The notes: generated by a model not told the origin, from the sequence alone. Counted from the first letter of the stretch, positions 1-6,495 are shown. The stretch: 64,000 bases of DNA from Candidatus Freyarchaeota archaeon (GCA_030587365.1 JAUQZE010000024.1:1-64000), one strand, 5' to 3'. Made by a program: numbers and translations.

Positions 1-218
1 ACTGGAGCAAGAATATTGTAAACTCTTATCCTCCTTTGCTCACGACCTCCCTCCATTCCCCGTGTAACCACAAAGAAGTCGAGATCGCTTCTCTCGCTTC
101 CCTCTCCCCGTGCTACACTTCCAAAAAGAGCCAGTCCAATAAGCTTCTCACCCAGCTCCTCAACCAAACAGCCAACAGCCACCTCCCTAATTTCTGCGAA
201 GCTCAAATCAGCTACCAT
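1..218 (-). CDS. Nucleotidyltransferase (MNT-type antitoxin), 3' part cut by window edge
   Basis: The reverse strand reads a protein beginning MVADLSFAEIREVAV with the nucleotidyltransferase signature GSVARGEGSERSDLDFFVV at about residues 35-53: GS motif, then the first two acidic metal ligands. This is the minimal nucleotidyltransferase (MNT) fold, normally the antitoxin-side partner of a HEPN protein, which it can modify by AMP transfer. A GGAGGG ribosome site lies 6-8 bases before the ATG. The C-terminal part and any HEPN partner lie outside the window. It resembles the complete MNT protein at 56.1-56.6 kb. Family is clear; the target is inference. Confidence 0.8.
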   Translation of the reverse strand, partial: MVADLSFAEIREVAVGCLVEELGEKLIGLALFGSVARGEGSERSDLDFFVVTRGMEGGREQRRIRVYNILAP

Positions 219-434
219 CTTCGATATCCCTCCAAAAACTGAGAGAAATCCACAAATAAAAAGTTATGCATGTGGAACTGTCCATAAAATAATATTTTAA
301 CCTTTTAAACCATTACTCATTCTGTTTTCATTTCCTAATTTAGAGAACAAACATTCACTCCCTCTACTAAACTCCCTCTAGAATAAAAAACAGTACGTAT
401 CGCCATTAAAATTTAACAGGAATCATGTCTTCTT

Positions 435-468
435 CTTTCAATCCTCGTTACTGAAGAACTTTTGCAAG
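435..468 (-). repeat. Solitary CRISPR-like repeat
   Basis: On the reverse strand a 34-base element begins CTTGCAAAAG and ends GTAACGAGGATTGAAAG, the typical archaeal ATTGAAAG repeat end. It matches the elements at 7955-7991 and 41078-41190 in this window. No second copy lies within about 100 bases, so this is an orphan repeat, 3' of the broken Cas6 copy. Confidence 0.65.
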
Positions 469-624
469 GGTTATATTATATTACTTATTTTTATATTTAG
501 AGTCTTGTAACGCCTTCTTTTCGAGGGTTTCACTCGAACACTGCAAAGAGTGCTTCTTGTTTTGCCTGACTGCTTGGTCTGGTGTTTTTGTGTTTTTGAT
601 TTAATGGTTAAGGGTTTTCTTTTG

Positions 625-893
625 GTGTTTGTTTTTGGTTTTGTGGTTTGAGATGTTCTATTTTTTGTGTGGCTCCCATTCCGGTGGTTCTTTTTGGCTC
701 CGGTGTTGGCGGTGGTTGCGTACCGTGTGAGTATGTTTATCCATGGTGCGTATTCTTCTGTGCTGTTTAGGAGGTATTTTAGGGTTCCTGTGAATCCTGC
801 GAGTTTTACCCGTTTTCCCGGGTCTACCTTTATGGTTTGTAGTTGGTGTTTACGTATGCAGATATGCTGTTCCATCCAGTCATGCAGTTCCTA
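625..893 (-). pseudogene. Broken Cas6 copy (C-terminal fragment)
   Basis: This reverse-strand stretch encodes about 70 residues closely similar to the C-terminal part of the intact Cas6-type protein at 1733-2551, including LAGFTGTLKYLLNSTEEY and the WINILTRYATTANTGAK region. The copy starts abruptly inside the gene, with the upstream two thirds missing. It goes out of frame in the glycine-rich tail after GAK because of a one-base gain, and runs into low-complexity lysine/threonine coding. It is a truncated, frameshifted duplicate lying next to the solitary CRISPR repeat at 435-468. A short expressed product cannot be excluded. Confidence 0.7.
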
Positions 894-965
894 GGTGTTT
901 TTGAGCAAAGGAGAAGGTTTAATAGATTAGTTTCTAATAAAAACATGGTGTTTGAGGCGGTTGTA

Positions 966-1208
966 ATGTTCGAAGACGAGGATGTAAAATTTGACAGAAT
1001 TACCATAGACCCTAATGTAATGGGAGGGCGACCCTGTATGAGGGGACTGAGGATACCGGTAGCTCTAATTGTTCGGTTGGTTGCTAATGGAAAAACCTTC
1101 ATAGAAATAGTTGAAGACTACCCCGAACTTGAAGAAGAAGACGTAAAGCAGGCTTTGGAATACGCCGCTTGGGTCACTACAGAGAGGGTAATCCCGGTGA
1201 AGACATGA
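966..1208 (+). CDS. DUF433 antitoxin-like protein
   Basis: A protein of 80 residues starting MFEDEDVKFDRITIDP. It carries the DUF433 pattern: DPNVMGGRPCMRGLRIPV, then a small helix-turn-helix-like region (FIEIVEDYPELEEEDVKQALEYA). DUF433 proteins are antitoxins usually encoded just before a DUF5615 PIN-like toxin, which is the arrangement here. Its stop codon overlaps the ATG of the next gene (ATGA), so the two are translationally coupled. The reading frame is open further upstream, but that part covers the broken Cas6 copy; family homology begins at this ATG. Confidence 0.82.
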   Translation: MFEDEDVKFDRITIDPNVMGGRPCMRGLRIPVALIVRLVANGKTFIEIVEDYPELEEEDVKQALEYAAWVTTERVIPVKT

Positions 1209-1579
1209 AGTTTCTTGTTGATATGTCCATTTCTCCAAAAACCGTTGAATTCCTGAAGAAAAGGGGTTACGAGGCAGTGAGGGCAAGCGATCTGGACATG
1301 GCAAAATCTAAGGACGAAGAGATATTAGGTTACGCTATTGAAAAGGATATGATTCTGATTACAGCAGACCTAGACTTTGGAAACATATTAGCCTACACGA
1401 AATCTAAAAAACCCTCAACTATAATATTCCGCCTGAAAAACCCTTCACCCGCATTCGTTAATCAAATATTGCTATCAACGCTACCCAAAATAATGGAGCC
1501 GCTTAAAAAGGGAGTGATTGTTGTAGTCGAAGACAGAAGAATAAGAATGAGGGAGCTTCCCCTAATTAGGAGAAAATAA
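1205..1579 (+). CDS. DUF5615 PIN-like toxin
   Basis: A protein of 124 residues: MKFLVDMSISPKTVEFLKKRGYEA, then ASDLDMAKSKDEEILGYA, ITADLDFGNI and TIIFRLKN. This is the Mut7-C/DUF5615 PIN-like fold. Acidic residues that would form the metal site are visible (D6, E37 region, D58 and D60 in TADLD). Such proteins are predicted RNases acting as toxins against the DUF433 partner. The start is set by the ATGA overlap with the preceding gene and by the family N-terminus (KFLVDxxIS). Biochemical activity is inferred from the family. Confidence 0.82.
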   Translation: MKFLVDMSISPKTVEFLKKRGYEAVRASDLDMAKSKDEEILGYAIEKDMILITADLDFGNILAYTKSKKPSTIIFRLKNPSPAFVNQILLSTLPKIMEPLKKGVIVVVEDRRIRMRELPLIRRK

Positions 1580-1732
1580 GAATCCAAATTCTAAAAACTC
1601 ATTTTACTGTTGTTAAGAGAAAATAGTTATCGAATCCATAGACTATTTTTCTTGGTCGCTTTCGCTTTCCTTAACTTTTAGCCGCACGCAATTACACTTC
1701 TTAATTGGTGTGTCTATTTTGTTGTTTTCAGT

Positions 1733-2551
1733 TCACGTTTCGCCGCGGTTTTTGTTGTGATGTTCTATTTTTTGAGTGGCACCCATTCCGCTGGTTCTCT
1801 TGGCACCAGTGTTAGCTGTAGTAGCGTACCTTGAGAGAATGTTTATCCAGGGAGCATACCCTTCTGTGCTATTTAGGAGATATTCCAAGGCTCCTACAAA
1901 TCCCGCAAGCTTAACCTGTTTTCCCACATCTATCTCCCGGGTCTGAAGACGGTACTTACGTATATAGACATACTGCTCTATCCAGTCGTGTAGCTCCTGA
2001 GCATCCACCTGCACCTGAGGGGGCGCATTCTGATTCCACACCCGGGCTAAGCTCCCATACGCATACCTCGGATCCGGAAAGAGTAGAGGAAAGTCTCTCC
2101 CAATTATGGGAAGCTGAGTGGGCGACCGGAACCTCATAGTTACTACCGGTTCTGGCTGAGCTGTTTTCACCAGCTCTTCATAGGTGGTCCTCCTGAGTTC
2201 TATTCTCACCGGGGTAAAGGGGGTTTCCCCGAGCTTGATTTCCTGCCGGTTTTCCAGAATTTTTTGGAAGGTTTTTTCGCCTATGTGATTCTGCAGGAAG
2301 CCGGCATGGAACATTACGTGTTCTCCGGGTTCTATCCACCAAAGACTTTGACGTATATTTTTTGGGTGAGCTACAGGTACCGCAGGTGTGACACTGTAGG
2401 GCCGGGATTCGTGGGGCTCGTGAAGTTTTTGCGCCAGGTCTGGGTCAGCGTTCTTAAGAATGCTTAGCAATGCTCCTCTTACTAAGTGTCCAGTGAAGGG
2501 TTTCACTCTTCCACTATCTGTGGCAACCATTTCGATCCAGAGGTCAATCAT
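1733..2551 (-). CDS. cas6: Cas6-type CRISPR RNA endonuclease
   Basis: A 272-residue RAMP-fold protein. N-terminal KPFTGHLVRGALLSIL and PYSVTPAVP match the first ferredoxin-like domain. C-terminal LAGFVGALEYLL, then SRYATTANTGAKRTSGMGAT matches the glycine-rich loop of Cas6, which binds and cuts CRISPR repeats in precursor crRNA. A histidine near residue 33 (HEPHESRP region) or HLV could be catalytic, but I cannot assign it. I chose the second ATG because GGAGGGAGAAGG lies just ahead of it and would otherwise be coding. No other cas gene and no full array is in the window: it is a solo Cas6, with a broken copy at 625-893 and scattered single repeats nearby. Confidence 0.75.
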   Translation of the reverse strand: MIDLWIEMVATDSGRVKPFTGHLVRGALLSILKNADPDLAQKLHEPHESRPYSVTPAVPVAHPKNIRQSLWWIEPGEHVMFHAGFLQNHIGEKTFQKILENRQEIKLGETPFTPVRIELRRTTYEELVKTAQPEPVVTMRFRSPTQLPIIGRDFPLLFPDPRYAYGSLARVWNQNAPPQVQVDAQELHDWIEQYVYIRKYRLQTREIDVGKQVKLAGFVGALEYLLNSTEGYAPWINILSRYATTANTGAKRTSGMGATQKIEHHNKNRGET

Positions 2552-2569
2552 GGTTCCTTCTCCCTCCAT

Positions 2570-3049
2570 TTTTCTTATTGTTACGGTAAATCCATGGTAG
2601 TAGGATTACTATTTTCTTTTGTTTTCCATACTTTTATTTTTTGTTTTTCTGTTCGATTTTCTGTCTGTTGCAGAATTTTAGGTTTATTTTATGATTTCTA
2701 TTGTTTGTAGCTTTTTGCGTTATTTTTCACTAATTTTGATTGTCCTAGCTACCGCGGATATGCTTGTTCCTATTGTGGTGACCCGGGTCCTAATTGGCTT
2801 CCTAAATTTGGGATGCATTCCGTCAACAAAAACAAATTTAACATAAAAACTTTCACTCCCACTCCTGCACGAAGATAGATGGTTGCCTTGCTGTGTTTAA
2901 CGGTGTCATACAAGAATTTTTCTGCCCTCAGTCAGGGTGTTTTTCTCTCTACATCTACATTCCCGTTTTCTTCCCACACTCGAATGTAAAACTCGACGTG
3001 TAAACAATCTTTAAACATTTTTGGGGTTATGATTCAGGAGAAGGAAGGA
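2570..3049. other. Intergenic stretch without recognisable gene
   Basis: Between the cas6 start and the 3' end of the PIN gene there is no open frame with coding character or recognisable motif. It is AT-rich with scattered stop codons in all frames. A promoter for cas6 probably lies at its left end, reading leftward. Confidence 0.5.
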
Positions 3050-3529
3050 TTACTGTTTGAAAATTTCGAGGGCTTCTTTTGGGTTTAGTATTTTGATGTA
3101 CTTGTTTAGGGCATCTTTTGTTTCTCCTTTTAGCAGGTGGTGGTCGTCCACAGTCACAAAAGCTTCACACCTTTCGTCTATAGCTGTGGCTAAGTGGTGA
3201 AAGTCGGCGGCTTCGATTCCTAGCCTTCGCTTTAATTCGCGGAATTCAAACATCAGGTTAACAGTCGTGTCAACATACGGGTGGAAGGGCAGAATTACAA
3301 GGTTAAAGTTTTCCTGTATTGAGGCTTCTGCTGTGTATATTTTCTCGACTGGCATTGTGGTGGAGGAAGCCAGAGCCCCGGGAAGTTCGATAAGTACGAG
3401 AGAGGAAGACACGCAGTTGCTTTTAAAATTTCTAACGCGGTCTGCGATTTGAACAGCTTCCTGATGATATTTTTCTCCTACCCTCTTAATAGAGGCAACA
3501 AGCACTCCCGTATCGAGCGCGATTTTCAA
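3050..3529 (-). CDS. PIN-domain ribonuclease (VapC-type toxin)
   Basis: A 159-residue PIN protein: N-terminal MKIALDTGVLVASIKRVGEKYH gives the first acidic residue (D6), SLVLIELPGALAS the glutamate, and IEAADFHHLATAIDERCEAFVTVDDHHLL the two C-terminal aspartates. PIN proteins of this layout cut RNA with Mg2+ and are neutralised by a paired DNA-binding antitoxin. It starts with TTG overlapping the TGA stop of the upstream HTH gene, so the pair is coupled. It is more divergent than classic VapC and could be a housekeeping PIN nuclease, but the coupling argues for a toxin. Confidence 0.8.
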   Translation of the reverse strand: MKIALDTGVLVASIKRVGEKYHQEAVQIADRVRNFKSNCVSSSLVLIELPGALASSTTMPVEKIYTAEASIQENFNLVILPFHPYVDTTVNLMFEFRELKRRLGIEAADFHHLATAIDERCEAFVTVDDHHLLKGETKDALNKYIKILNPKEALEIFKQ

Positions 3530-3846
3530 TATTTTCTACGCTCCCTTCGGACAGCTTCAGCCGCGGTTATCCCTTCCTCAAAATACTTCTCAAGCTCTTC
3601 TGCTAACTCGTTGAGGCTTTTGGGTTTAACCCATGGAGGCACATTAAATCTCAGACTCTGAGGAGATTTGAGGTAAAAAACATTTACTCTACCTTTTCTG
3701 ATGTAGTCGGCCTTCCCGCTTCCCACCAATCGGTGAAGCTTACCGTTTGCAGTAGCCCATGAAACTCCTAACCTTTTAGCAACTTCATCAGGAGTTTTCG
3801 GTCCCTCGGAAAGAATTTCCATAATCTGATCCATGGTAACATCCAT
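3526..3846 (-). CDS. HTH protein, probable antitoxin of the PIN gene
   Basis: About 107 residues from MDVTMDQIMEILSEGPKTPDEVAKRLGVSWATANGKLHRLVGSG, a clear winged helix-turn-helix in residues 5-55. A basic middle (RKGRVNVFYLKS) follows, then an acidic helical tail (SLNELAEELEKYFEEGITAAEAVRRERRKY) that could cover the toxin. The frame is open further upstream, but the HTH family N-terminus fits this ATG. An AT-rich TATA-like element lies 20-40 bases upstream on the reverse strand. Expected role: repressor of its own operon and antidote to the PIN protein; inferred from context. Confidence 0.68.
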   Translation of the reverse strand: MDVTMDQIMEILSEGPKTPDEVAKRLGVSWATANGKLHRLVGSGKADYIRKGRVNVFYLKSPQSLRFNVPPWVKPKSLNELAEELEKYFEEGITAAEAVRRERRKY

Positions 3847-3997
3847 ATTAACACCAATATTAAGATGCATCAAAGGAATATAAAAATATAGGTAAGCTTC
3901 CATTTCACGAACCGCACGGCTAATTCAAAAGGCGTTCCGTCTACTCTTTAGACTCTGGAAACATCAATTTTTTGGACGCGTTCAATTTATACGAAGA

Positions 3998-4006
3998 GTT
4001 TATATA
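3998..4006 (+). promoter_or_regulatory. TATA box of the ncRNA candidate
   Basis: GTTTATATAC in a GC-richer surround is a good archaeal TATA element. The expected start, about 24-27 bases downstream, falls at 4025-4028. That is exactly where the first strand of the terminal helix of the downstream structured RNA begins (GGATGT at 4026). Confidence 0.6.
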
Positions 4007-4024
4007 CTATTCATGCCGAAAAAT

Positions 4025-4245
4025 GGGATGTGGATAAAAAAGAGTAAAAGGTGGACACAAGAAAATGACACAGAAAAAACAAGCACAATTGGCAACGAAA
4101 CCGCCAGTCACCCATAGGTGTTTCCACTCAGCGGATAGTCCAACAGGGTTACGGCAATGGAATAACAGGGGCACCATAGCCAAGCAGTGGCGTAATAGAG
4201 CGTTCAGCGGTTATAGGCAAGAACCGAACTAGACATCCACCGATC
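4025..4245 (+). ncRNA. Structured ncRNA candidate, possibly a compact RNase P RNA
   Basis: No open frame, a strong promoter just upstream, and clear pairing. GGATGT at 4026-4031 can pair with ACATCC at 4233-4238 to close the whole molecule. GCGGATAGTCC near 4131 resembles RNase P conserved region I (GAGGAAAGTCC), and CAGCGGTTATAGGC near 4205 resembles conserved region V (GGCTTATAGGC). The two can form a P4-like helix, ATAG(T)CC with GGTTAT, including the bulged T. Only about 65 bases separate the two, so it would be a strongly reduced, type T-like form. Against this: a competing local hairpin CGGTT/AACCG, and I cannot confirm the other conserved regions. It may be another structured RNA, for example an H/ACA guide (an ACA lies near the 3' end). 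Confidence 0.38.
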
Positions 4246-4249
4246 ACTC

Positions 4250-4477
4250 AGAGACTGTCCACAAACGCTTTTTCACAATTTTCTACAACAATCACAAACA
4301 CAAGCAGATTAGCTTTTTTTCAATACCAGTTCCCAAATTTTACCCCCAGTAAATACCATACCATACTATACTATACCGCATTATTTCAAATCATAACACC
4401 AGTCCTTCAGTCGGTGAGGGGTGAACGGGGAAACGGAGTCTAAGAAGTTTAGATTAAAGAAGCAGGATAGGCAAAAT
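4250..4477. other. Spacer between ncRNA candidate and tRNA cluster
   Basis: AT-rich, with runs such as ATACCATACTATACTATACC near 4358-4377 that may hold the promoter of the tRNA cluster. GC-richer sequence from about 4400 to 4470 may be tRNA leader. No open frame. Confidence 0.4.
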
Positions 4478-4549
4478 GGGGATGTAATCCTAGTAGAGAA
4501 TGCCTGTCCTGTAAACAGGAGGCCGATCGTTCGAATCCGTCCATCTCCA
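4478..4549 (+). tRNA. tRNA-Thr(UGU), with C33
   Basis: Acceptor GGGGATG pairs with CATCTCC, and TTCGAAT forms the T loop. Anticodon stem CCTGT/ACAGG encloses the loop CCTGTAA, giving anticodon TGT at 4510-4512. Position 33 is C instead of the nearly invariant U. The D arm is weak (one mismatch, no GG in the loop). No CCA is encoded. Confidence 0.72.
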
Positions 4550-4627
4550 TTCCCACAAGTGGTCGAAGGGGTCAGACTTCACTTAACCCTTTAAGAGTTG
4601 GATGGACGCCAATCCAACAAAAAAACT

Positions 4628-4701
4628 CGGGATTTAGCTCAACTTGGTAGAGCGTGTGGCCGTAGACCACTCGGTTGCAGGTTCGAATCCTGCAATCCCG
4701 A
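4628..4701 (+). tRNA. tRNA-Tyr(GUA), with C33
   Basis: Full cloverleaf: CGGGATT/AATCCCG acceptor, GCTC/GAGC D stem, GCAGG/CCTGC T stem with TTCGAAT. The anticodon loop CCGTAGA gives GTA at 4662-4664; base 33 (4661) is C. No encoded CCA. Confidence 0.85.
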
Positions 4702-4740
4702 CTGAATCTAACTGAAACAAATTGAATGAATGATGGTAAC

Positions 4741-4817
4741 TAATGCGTCTTTGGTGTTAAAGACGAGCATAACCGGCCTCCAATCCGTTGATGAGAGTTC
4801 GAATCTCTTCGGAGCCT
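4741..4817 (+). tRNA. tRNA-Gly(UCC)-like gene lacking its 5' acceptor strand
   Basis: From U8 onward the parts of a tRNA are present. There is a D stem ATGC/GCAT whose loop holds an extra hairpin (GTCTTT/AAAGAC), an anticodon stem ACCGG/TCCGT (one mismatch) with loop CCTCCAA (anticodon TCC, C33), a T arm GAGAG-TTCGAAT-CTCTT, and a 3' acceptor strand CGGAGCC. The complementary 5' strand GGCTCCG is not found just upstream or anywhere in the tRNA cluster. It may be a split or trans-spliced tRNA, or a decayed one. Confidence 0.45.
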
Positions 4818-4832
4818 TCACACAAGTTAGAT

Positions 4833-4904
4833 GAGGATAGTGGTGTAACGGAAACACTCTGGACTGTGAATTCAGCATCAAGGGTTCAACCCCCTTCTAT
4901 CCTC
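4833..4904 (+). tRNA. tRNA-His(GUG)
   Basis: Cloverleaf with acceptor AGGATAG/CTATCCT, D stem GTGT/ACAC, anticodon loop CTGTGAA (GTG) and T arm AAGGG-TTCAACC-CCCTT. The encoded extra G at position -1 (4833) faces C73, the identity pair of tRNA-His. Confidence 0.88.
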
Positions 4905-4925
4905 CTCAAAACAAAACAAAAACGT

Positions 4926-5043
4926 AGAGGGTTAGTACAGCGGCAAGTATCGTGGACTTTGGAATTCCAAACCCAAACACAATCTGGAGCTTGGAACGTG
5001 GAGAAATCCATGGACAGCGGTTCGAATCCGCTACCCTCTACCA
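4926..5043 (+). tRNA. tRNA-Gln(UUG) with intron at 37/38
   Basis: Acceptor AGAGGGT/ACCCTCT, D stem GTAC/GTAT, T arm AGCGG-TTCGAAT-CCGCT, CCA encoded. Anticodon stem GTGGA pairs with TCCAT, and the loop starts CTTTGG, giving TTG. About 43 extra bases after position 37 are a canonical archaeal tRNA intron to be cut by the splicing endonuclease. Confidence 0.85.
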
Positions 5044-5070
5044 ATCCCAGTCTAAGGATAAAATCAATAC

Positions 5071-5144
5071 GCCTCGCTGGTGCAGCCCGGCAAGCATAGT
5101 TGGCTCTCGCCCAACAGACAAGGGTTCGAATCCCTTGCGAGGCA
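5071..5144 (+). tRNA. tRNA-Glu(CUC)
   Basis: Acceptor GCCTCGC/GCGAGGC, D stem GTGC/GCAT, anticodon stem GTTGG/CCAAC with loop CTCTCGC (CTC), T arm AAGGG-TTCGAAT-CCCTT. No intron; no CCA. Confidence 0.9.
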
Positions 5145-5155
5145 TCCAAACAAGC

Positions 5156-5227
5156 GGGAAGGTAGCTTAGTGACAAAGCGCCGCACTGATAATGTGGAGA
5201 GCGAAGGCTCGATCCCTTCCCTTCCTA
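5156..5227 (+). tRNA. tRNA-Ile(GAU), with C54
   Basis: Acceptor GGGAAGG/CCTTCCT, D stem GCTT/AAGC, anticodon stem CCGCA/TGTGG with loop CTGATAA (GAT). The T arm GAAGG-CTCGATC-CCTTC has C where T54 is nearly universal. Confidence 0.88.
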
Positions 5228-5233
5228 TCCAGT

Positions 5234-5275
5234 GGGCAGGTAGCTTAGACATGGTGAAAGCAGCACTTAAATAAT
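5234..5275 (+). tRNA. 5' half of an interrupted tRNA
   Basis: GGGCAGG acceptor strand, U8-A9, D stem GCTT/AAGC with GG in the loop, then the start of an anticodon arm that never closes locally. Its exact acceptor complement CCTGCCT occurs about 720 bases downstream at 5959-5965, after an HNH gene and a complete tRNA-Ile. No T33-bearing loop is visible, so the anticodon cannot be read. See the 3' half entry. Confidence 0.6.
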
Positions 5276-5335
5276 GAAAAAAGACAAATATGGATAACTC
5301 AATTCACTAAGGGATTAGCCATCATTATAAAGAAA

Positions 5336-5818
5336 TTGAGGTGTGAGAAATTCCATATAAAGATAAAGAAAAAAATAGAGAATATCAAAGAATATGGATG
5401 TGGAAAAAAAAAGAGAAATTTGCCAACAAGAACAACAAAATCTTTGAGTGAACAGGAAAGAGAAGAAAAGAGAAGAGCAAGAGGACGAAGAGGTTCAAAA
5501 AATTATAAAGCAAGAAGAAGAGAAATGATAAAACAGGCTTTTGGTAGCGTATGCTTCATATGTGCGGGGACGGCTTACAAAAATAATAATATAGTTATTC
5601 ATGAAAAAAATGGAAATCCTCATAAAATATTGATACATATGGGAAAGAAAGAATTACAAAAAGAGATTGAGAATAATAGAGAGAATTATGTAGCGTTATG
5701 TTATCTTTGTCATAATAAAGTTCATTGGGCTATGAAATATCTTGGTATGAATTGGGCTGAAATTGAAGAAAAAGTAAGGCGGGTAACTCAGTTCGATGTT
5801 AGAGTGTCAGTCTTATAA
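5336..5818 (+). CDS. HNH endonuclease-like protein inside an interrupted tRNA locus
   Basis: 160 residues. The first 75 are extremely basic (KKIENIKEYGCGKKKRN, EKRRARGRRGSKNYKARRREM), a likely DNA-binding arm. Then comes a zinc-dependent HNH core: CFICAGTAYKNNNIVIHEKNG followed by ALCYLCHNKVHW, i.e. CxxC, HE and CxxCH with a final histidine. The same family occurs again at 32432-32842. The start is TTG at 5336; an internal start is possible. The 3' end runs into the tRNA-Ile gene that begins at 5777, so the last 13 codons are tRNA sequence. Lying between two matching tRNA halves, it looks like a homing-type or mobile endonuclease; that role is inferred. Confidence 0.7.
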   Translation: MRCEKFHIKIKKKIENIKEYGCGKKKRNLPTRTTKSLSEQEREEKRRARGRRGSKNYKARRREMIKQAFGSVCFICAGTAYKNNNIVIHEKNGNPHKILIHMGKKELQKEIENNRENYVALCYLCHNKVHWAMKYLGMNWAEIEEKVRRVTQFDVRVSVL

Positions 5819-5869
5819 ATTTCTTAAGAGAGCTGGAAGTCGGGGGTTCAACTCTCTCCCCGCCTACCA
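5777..5869 (+). tRNA. tRNA-Ile(UAU) with 13-base intron
   Basis: Acceptor AGGCGGG/CCCGCCT perfect, D stem ACTC/GAGT, T arm GGGGG-TTCAACT-CTCTC with wobble pairs, CCA encoded. Anticodon stem TCAGT pairs GCTGG. The bases between fit a bulge-helix-bulge: CTTA pairs TAAG, with cuts after CTTATA and before the final A, removing 13 bases at 37/38. The resulting anticodon is TAT. A UAU isoleucine tRNA is uncommon, as most archaea decode AUA with a modified CAU. Confidence 0.7.
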
Positions 5870-5928
5870 TATTTAACAACCTAAAGAATTGAAACATATA
5901 CGAAAATCAAAGATGCTTTTCATAAGAA

Positions 5929-5969
5929 TAAGGTGAAGACCGCAGGTTCAATCCCTTCCCTGCCTACCA
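5929..5969 (+). tRNA. 3' half of the interrupted tRNA
   Basis: T loop TTCAATC with stem GCAGG/CCTTC (one mismatch), acceptor strand CCTGCCT, A73 and encoded CCA. The acceptor strand pairs base for base (one G-U) with the 5' half at 5234-5240, better than with any nearer 5' end. CACTT in the 5' half can pair with AGGTG here. The anticodon loop cannot be reconstructed with confidence. Confidence 0.55.
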
Positions 5970-5993
5970 ACAAATATCAAACCAAATCAGCGT

Positions 5994-6071
5994 GCCTCTG
6001 TGTTGTAGCCTGGATAAGCATAAGGGACTTTCGCTCCCTAGACACGAGTTCAAATCTCGTCAGAGGCACCA
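5994..6071 (+). tRNA. tRNA-Glu(UUC)
   Basis: Acceptor GCCTCTG/CAGAGGC, anticodon stem AGGGA/TCCCT with loop CTTTCGC (TTC), T arm ACGAG-TTCAAAT-CTCGT, CCA encoded. The D stem has one mismatch. Confidence 0.87.
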
Positions 6072-6076
6072 AAAAT

Positions 6077-6154
6077 GGGATGGTAGCATAACACGGATAG
6101 TGCCCTTGGCCTGGAACCAAGTACGTGGAGGTTCAAATCCTTCCCATCCCACCA
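6077..6154 (+). tRNA. tRNA-Pro(UGG), with C33
   Basis: Acceptor GGGATGG/CCATCCC, D stem GCAT/GTGC, anticodon stem CTTGG/CCAAG with loop CCTGGAA (TGG at 6112-6114, C at position 33), T arm GGAGG-TTCAAAT-CCTTC, CCA encoded. Confidence 0.87.
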
Positions 6155-6223
6155 AATCAACACTTGAGAGGTGAAGTATGGAAAAATTAACGGTTAGTCA
6201 AAATTTACAACACCTAACAAGGT

Positions 6224-6345
6224 GGACATGTAGCCTAGCTAGGAGTCGGGTGCTTGCCCTCTAATCAGAGAATAAGGGTAAGAAGCAACCCAATGAGAGT
6301 GAGGATAGCAAGAGTACGCAGGTTCAAATCCTGCCATGTCCACCA
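6224..6345 (+). tRNA. tRNA-Arg(UCU) with intron, C33
   Basis: Acceptor GGACATG/CATGTCC, D stem GCCT/GGGT, T arm GCAGG-TTCAAAT-CCTGC, CCA encoded. Anticodon stem CTTGC closes with GCAAG at about 6308, after an intron of roughly 43 bases at 37/38. The loop starts CCTCTA, giving TCT with C33 at 6259. Confidence 0.83.
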
Positions 6346-6362
6346 TCACTACCTTACTTGTT

Positions 6363-6495
6363 GGATGTGTGGCCCAGCCTGGATTAAGGGCGCTTGCCTG
6401 CGAACAGAAAGGGTACTTGCCTCCTAAATGGTCGGGTTAGTATCCGGAAAGAAGAAAGCAAGAAGCCGGGAGTTCAAATCTCCTCACATCCTCCA
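6363..6495 (+). tRNA. tRNA-Arg(GCG) or (CCU), intron-containing, two candidate anticodon loops
   Basis: Acceptor GGATGTG/CACATCC, D stem GCCC/GGGC, T arm GGGAG-TTCAAAT-CTCCT, CCA encoded. The 3' anticodon strand GCAAG (near 6458) can pair with either of two CTTGC copies. The one at 6393 gives loop CTGCGAA (GCG); the one at 6416 gives loop CTCCTAA (CCT). Both anticodons are arginine. With one intron the first is used; with two introns, or alternative splicing, the second. Confidence 0.72.

Noticed and set aside
471..875. 134-residue reverse frame as a new basic protein
   Set aside because: Its start is a piece of Cas6 and its lysine/threonine-rich end is out-of-frame sequence after a one-base shift.
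4021..4250. 5S rRNA or SRP RNA
   Set aside because: None of the conserved 5S loops or the SRP helix 8 motif is present; the pairing resembles RNase P more.
4788..5274. Open frames on both strands across the tRNA cluster as proteins
   Set aside because: They read through tRNA genes and have no coding features.
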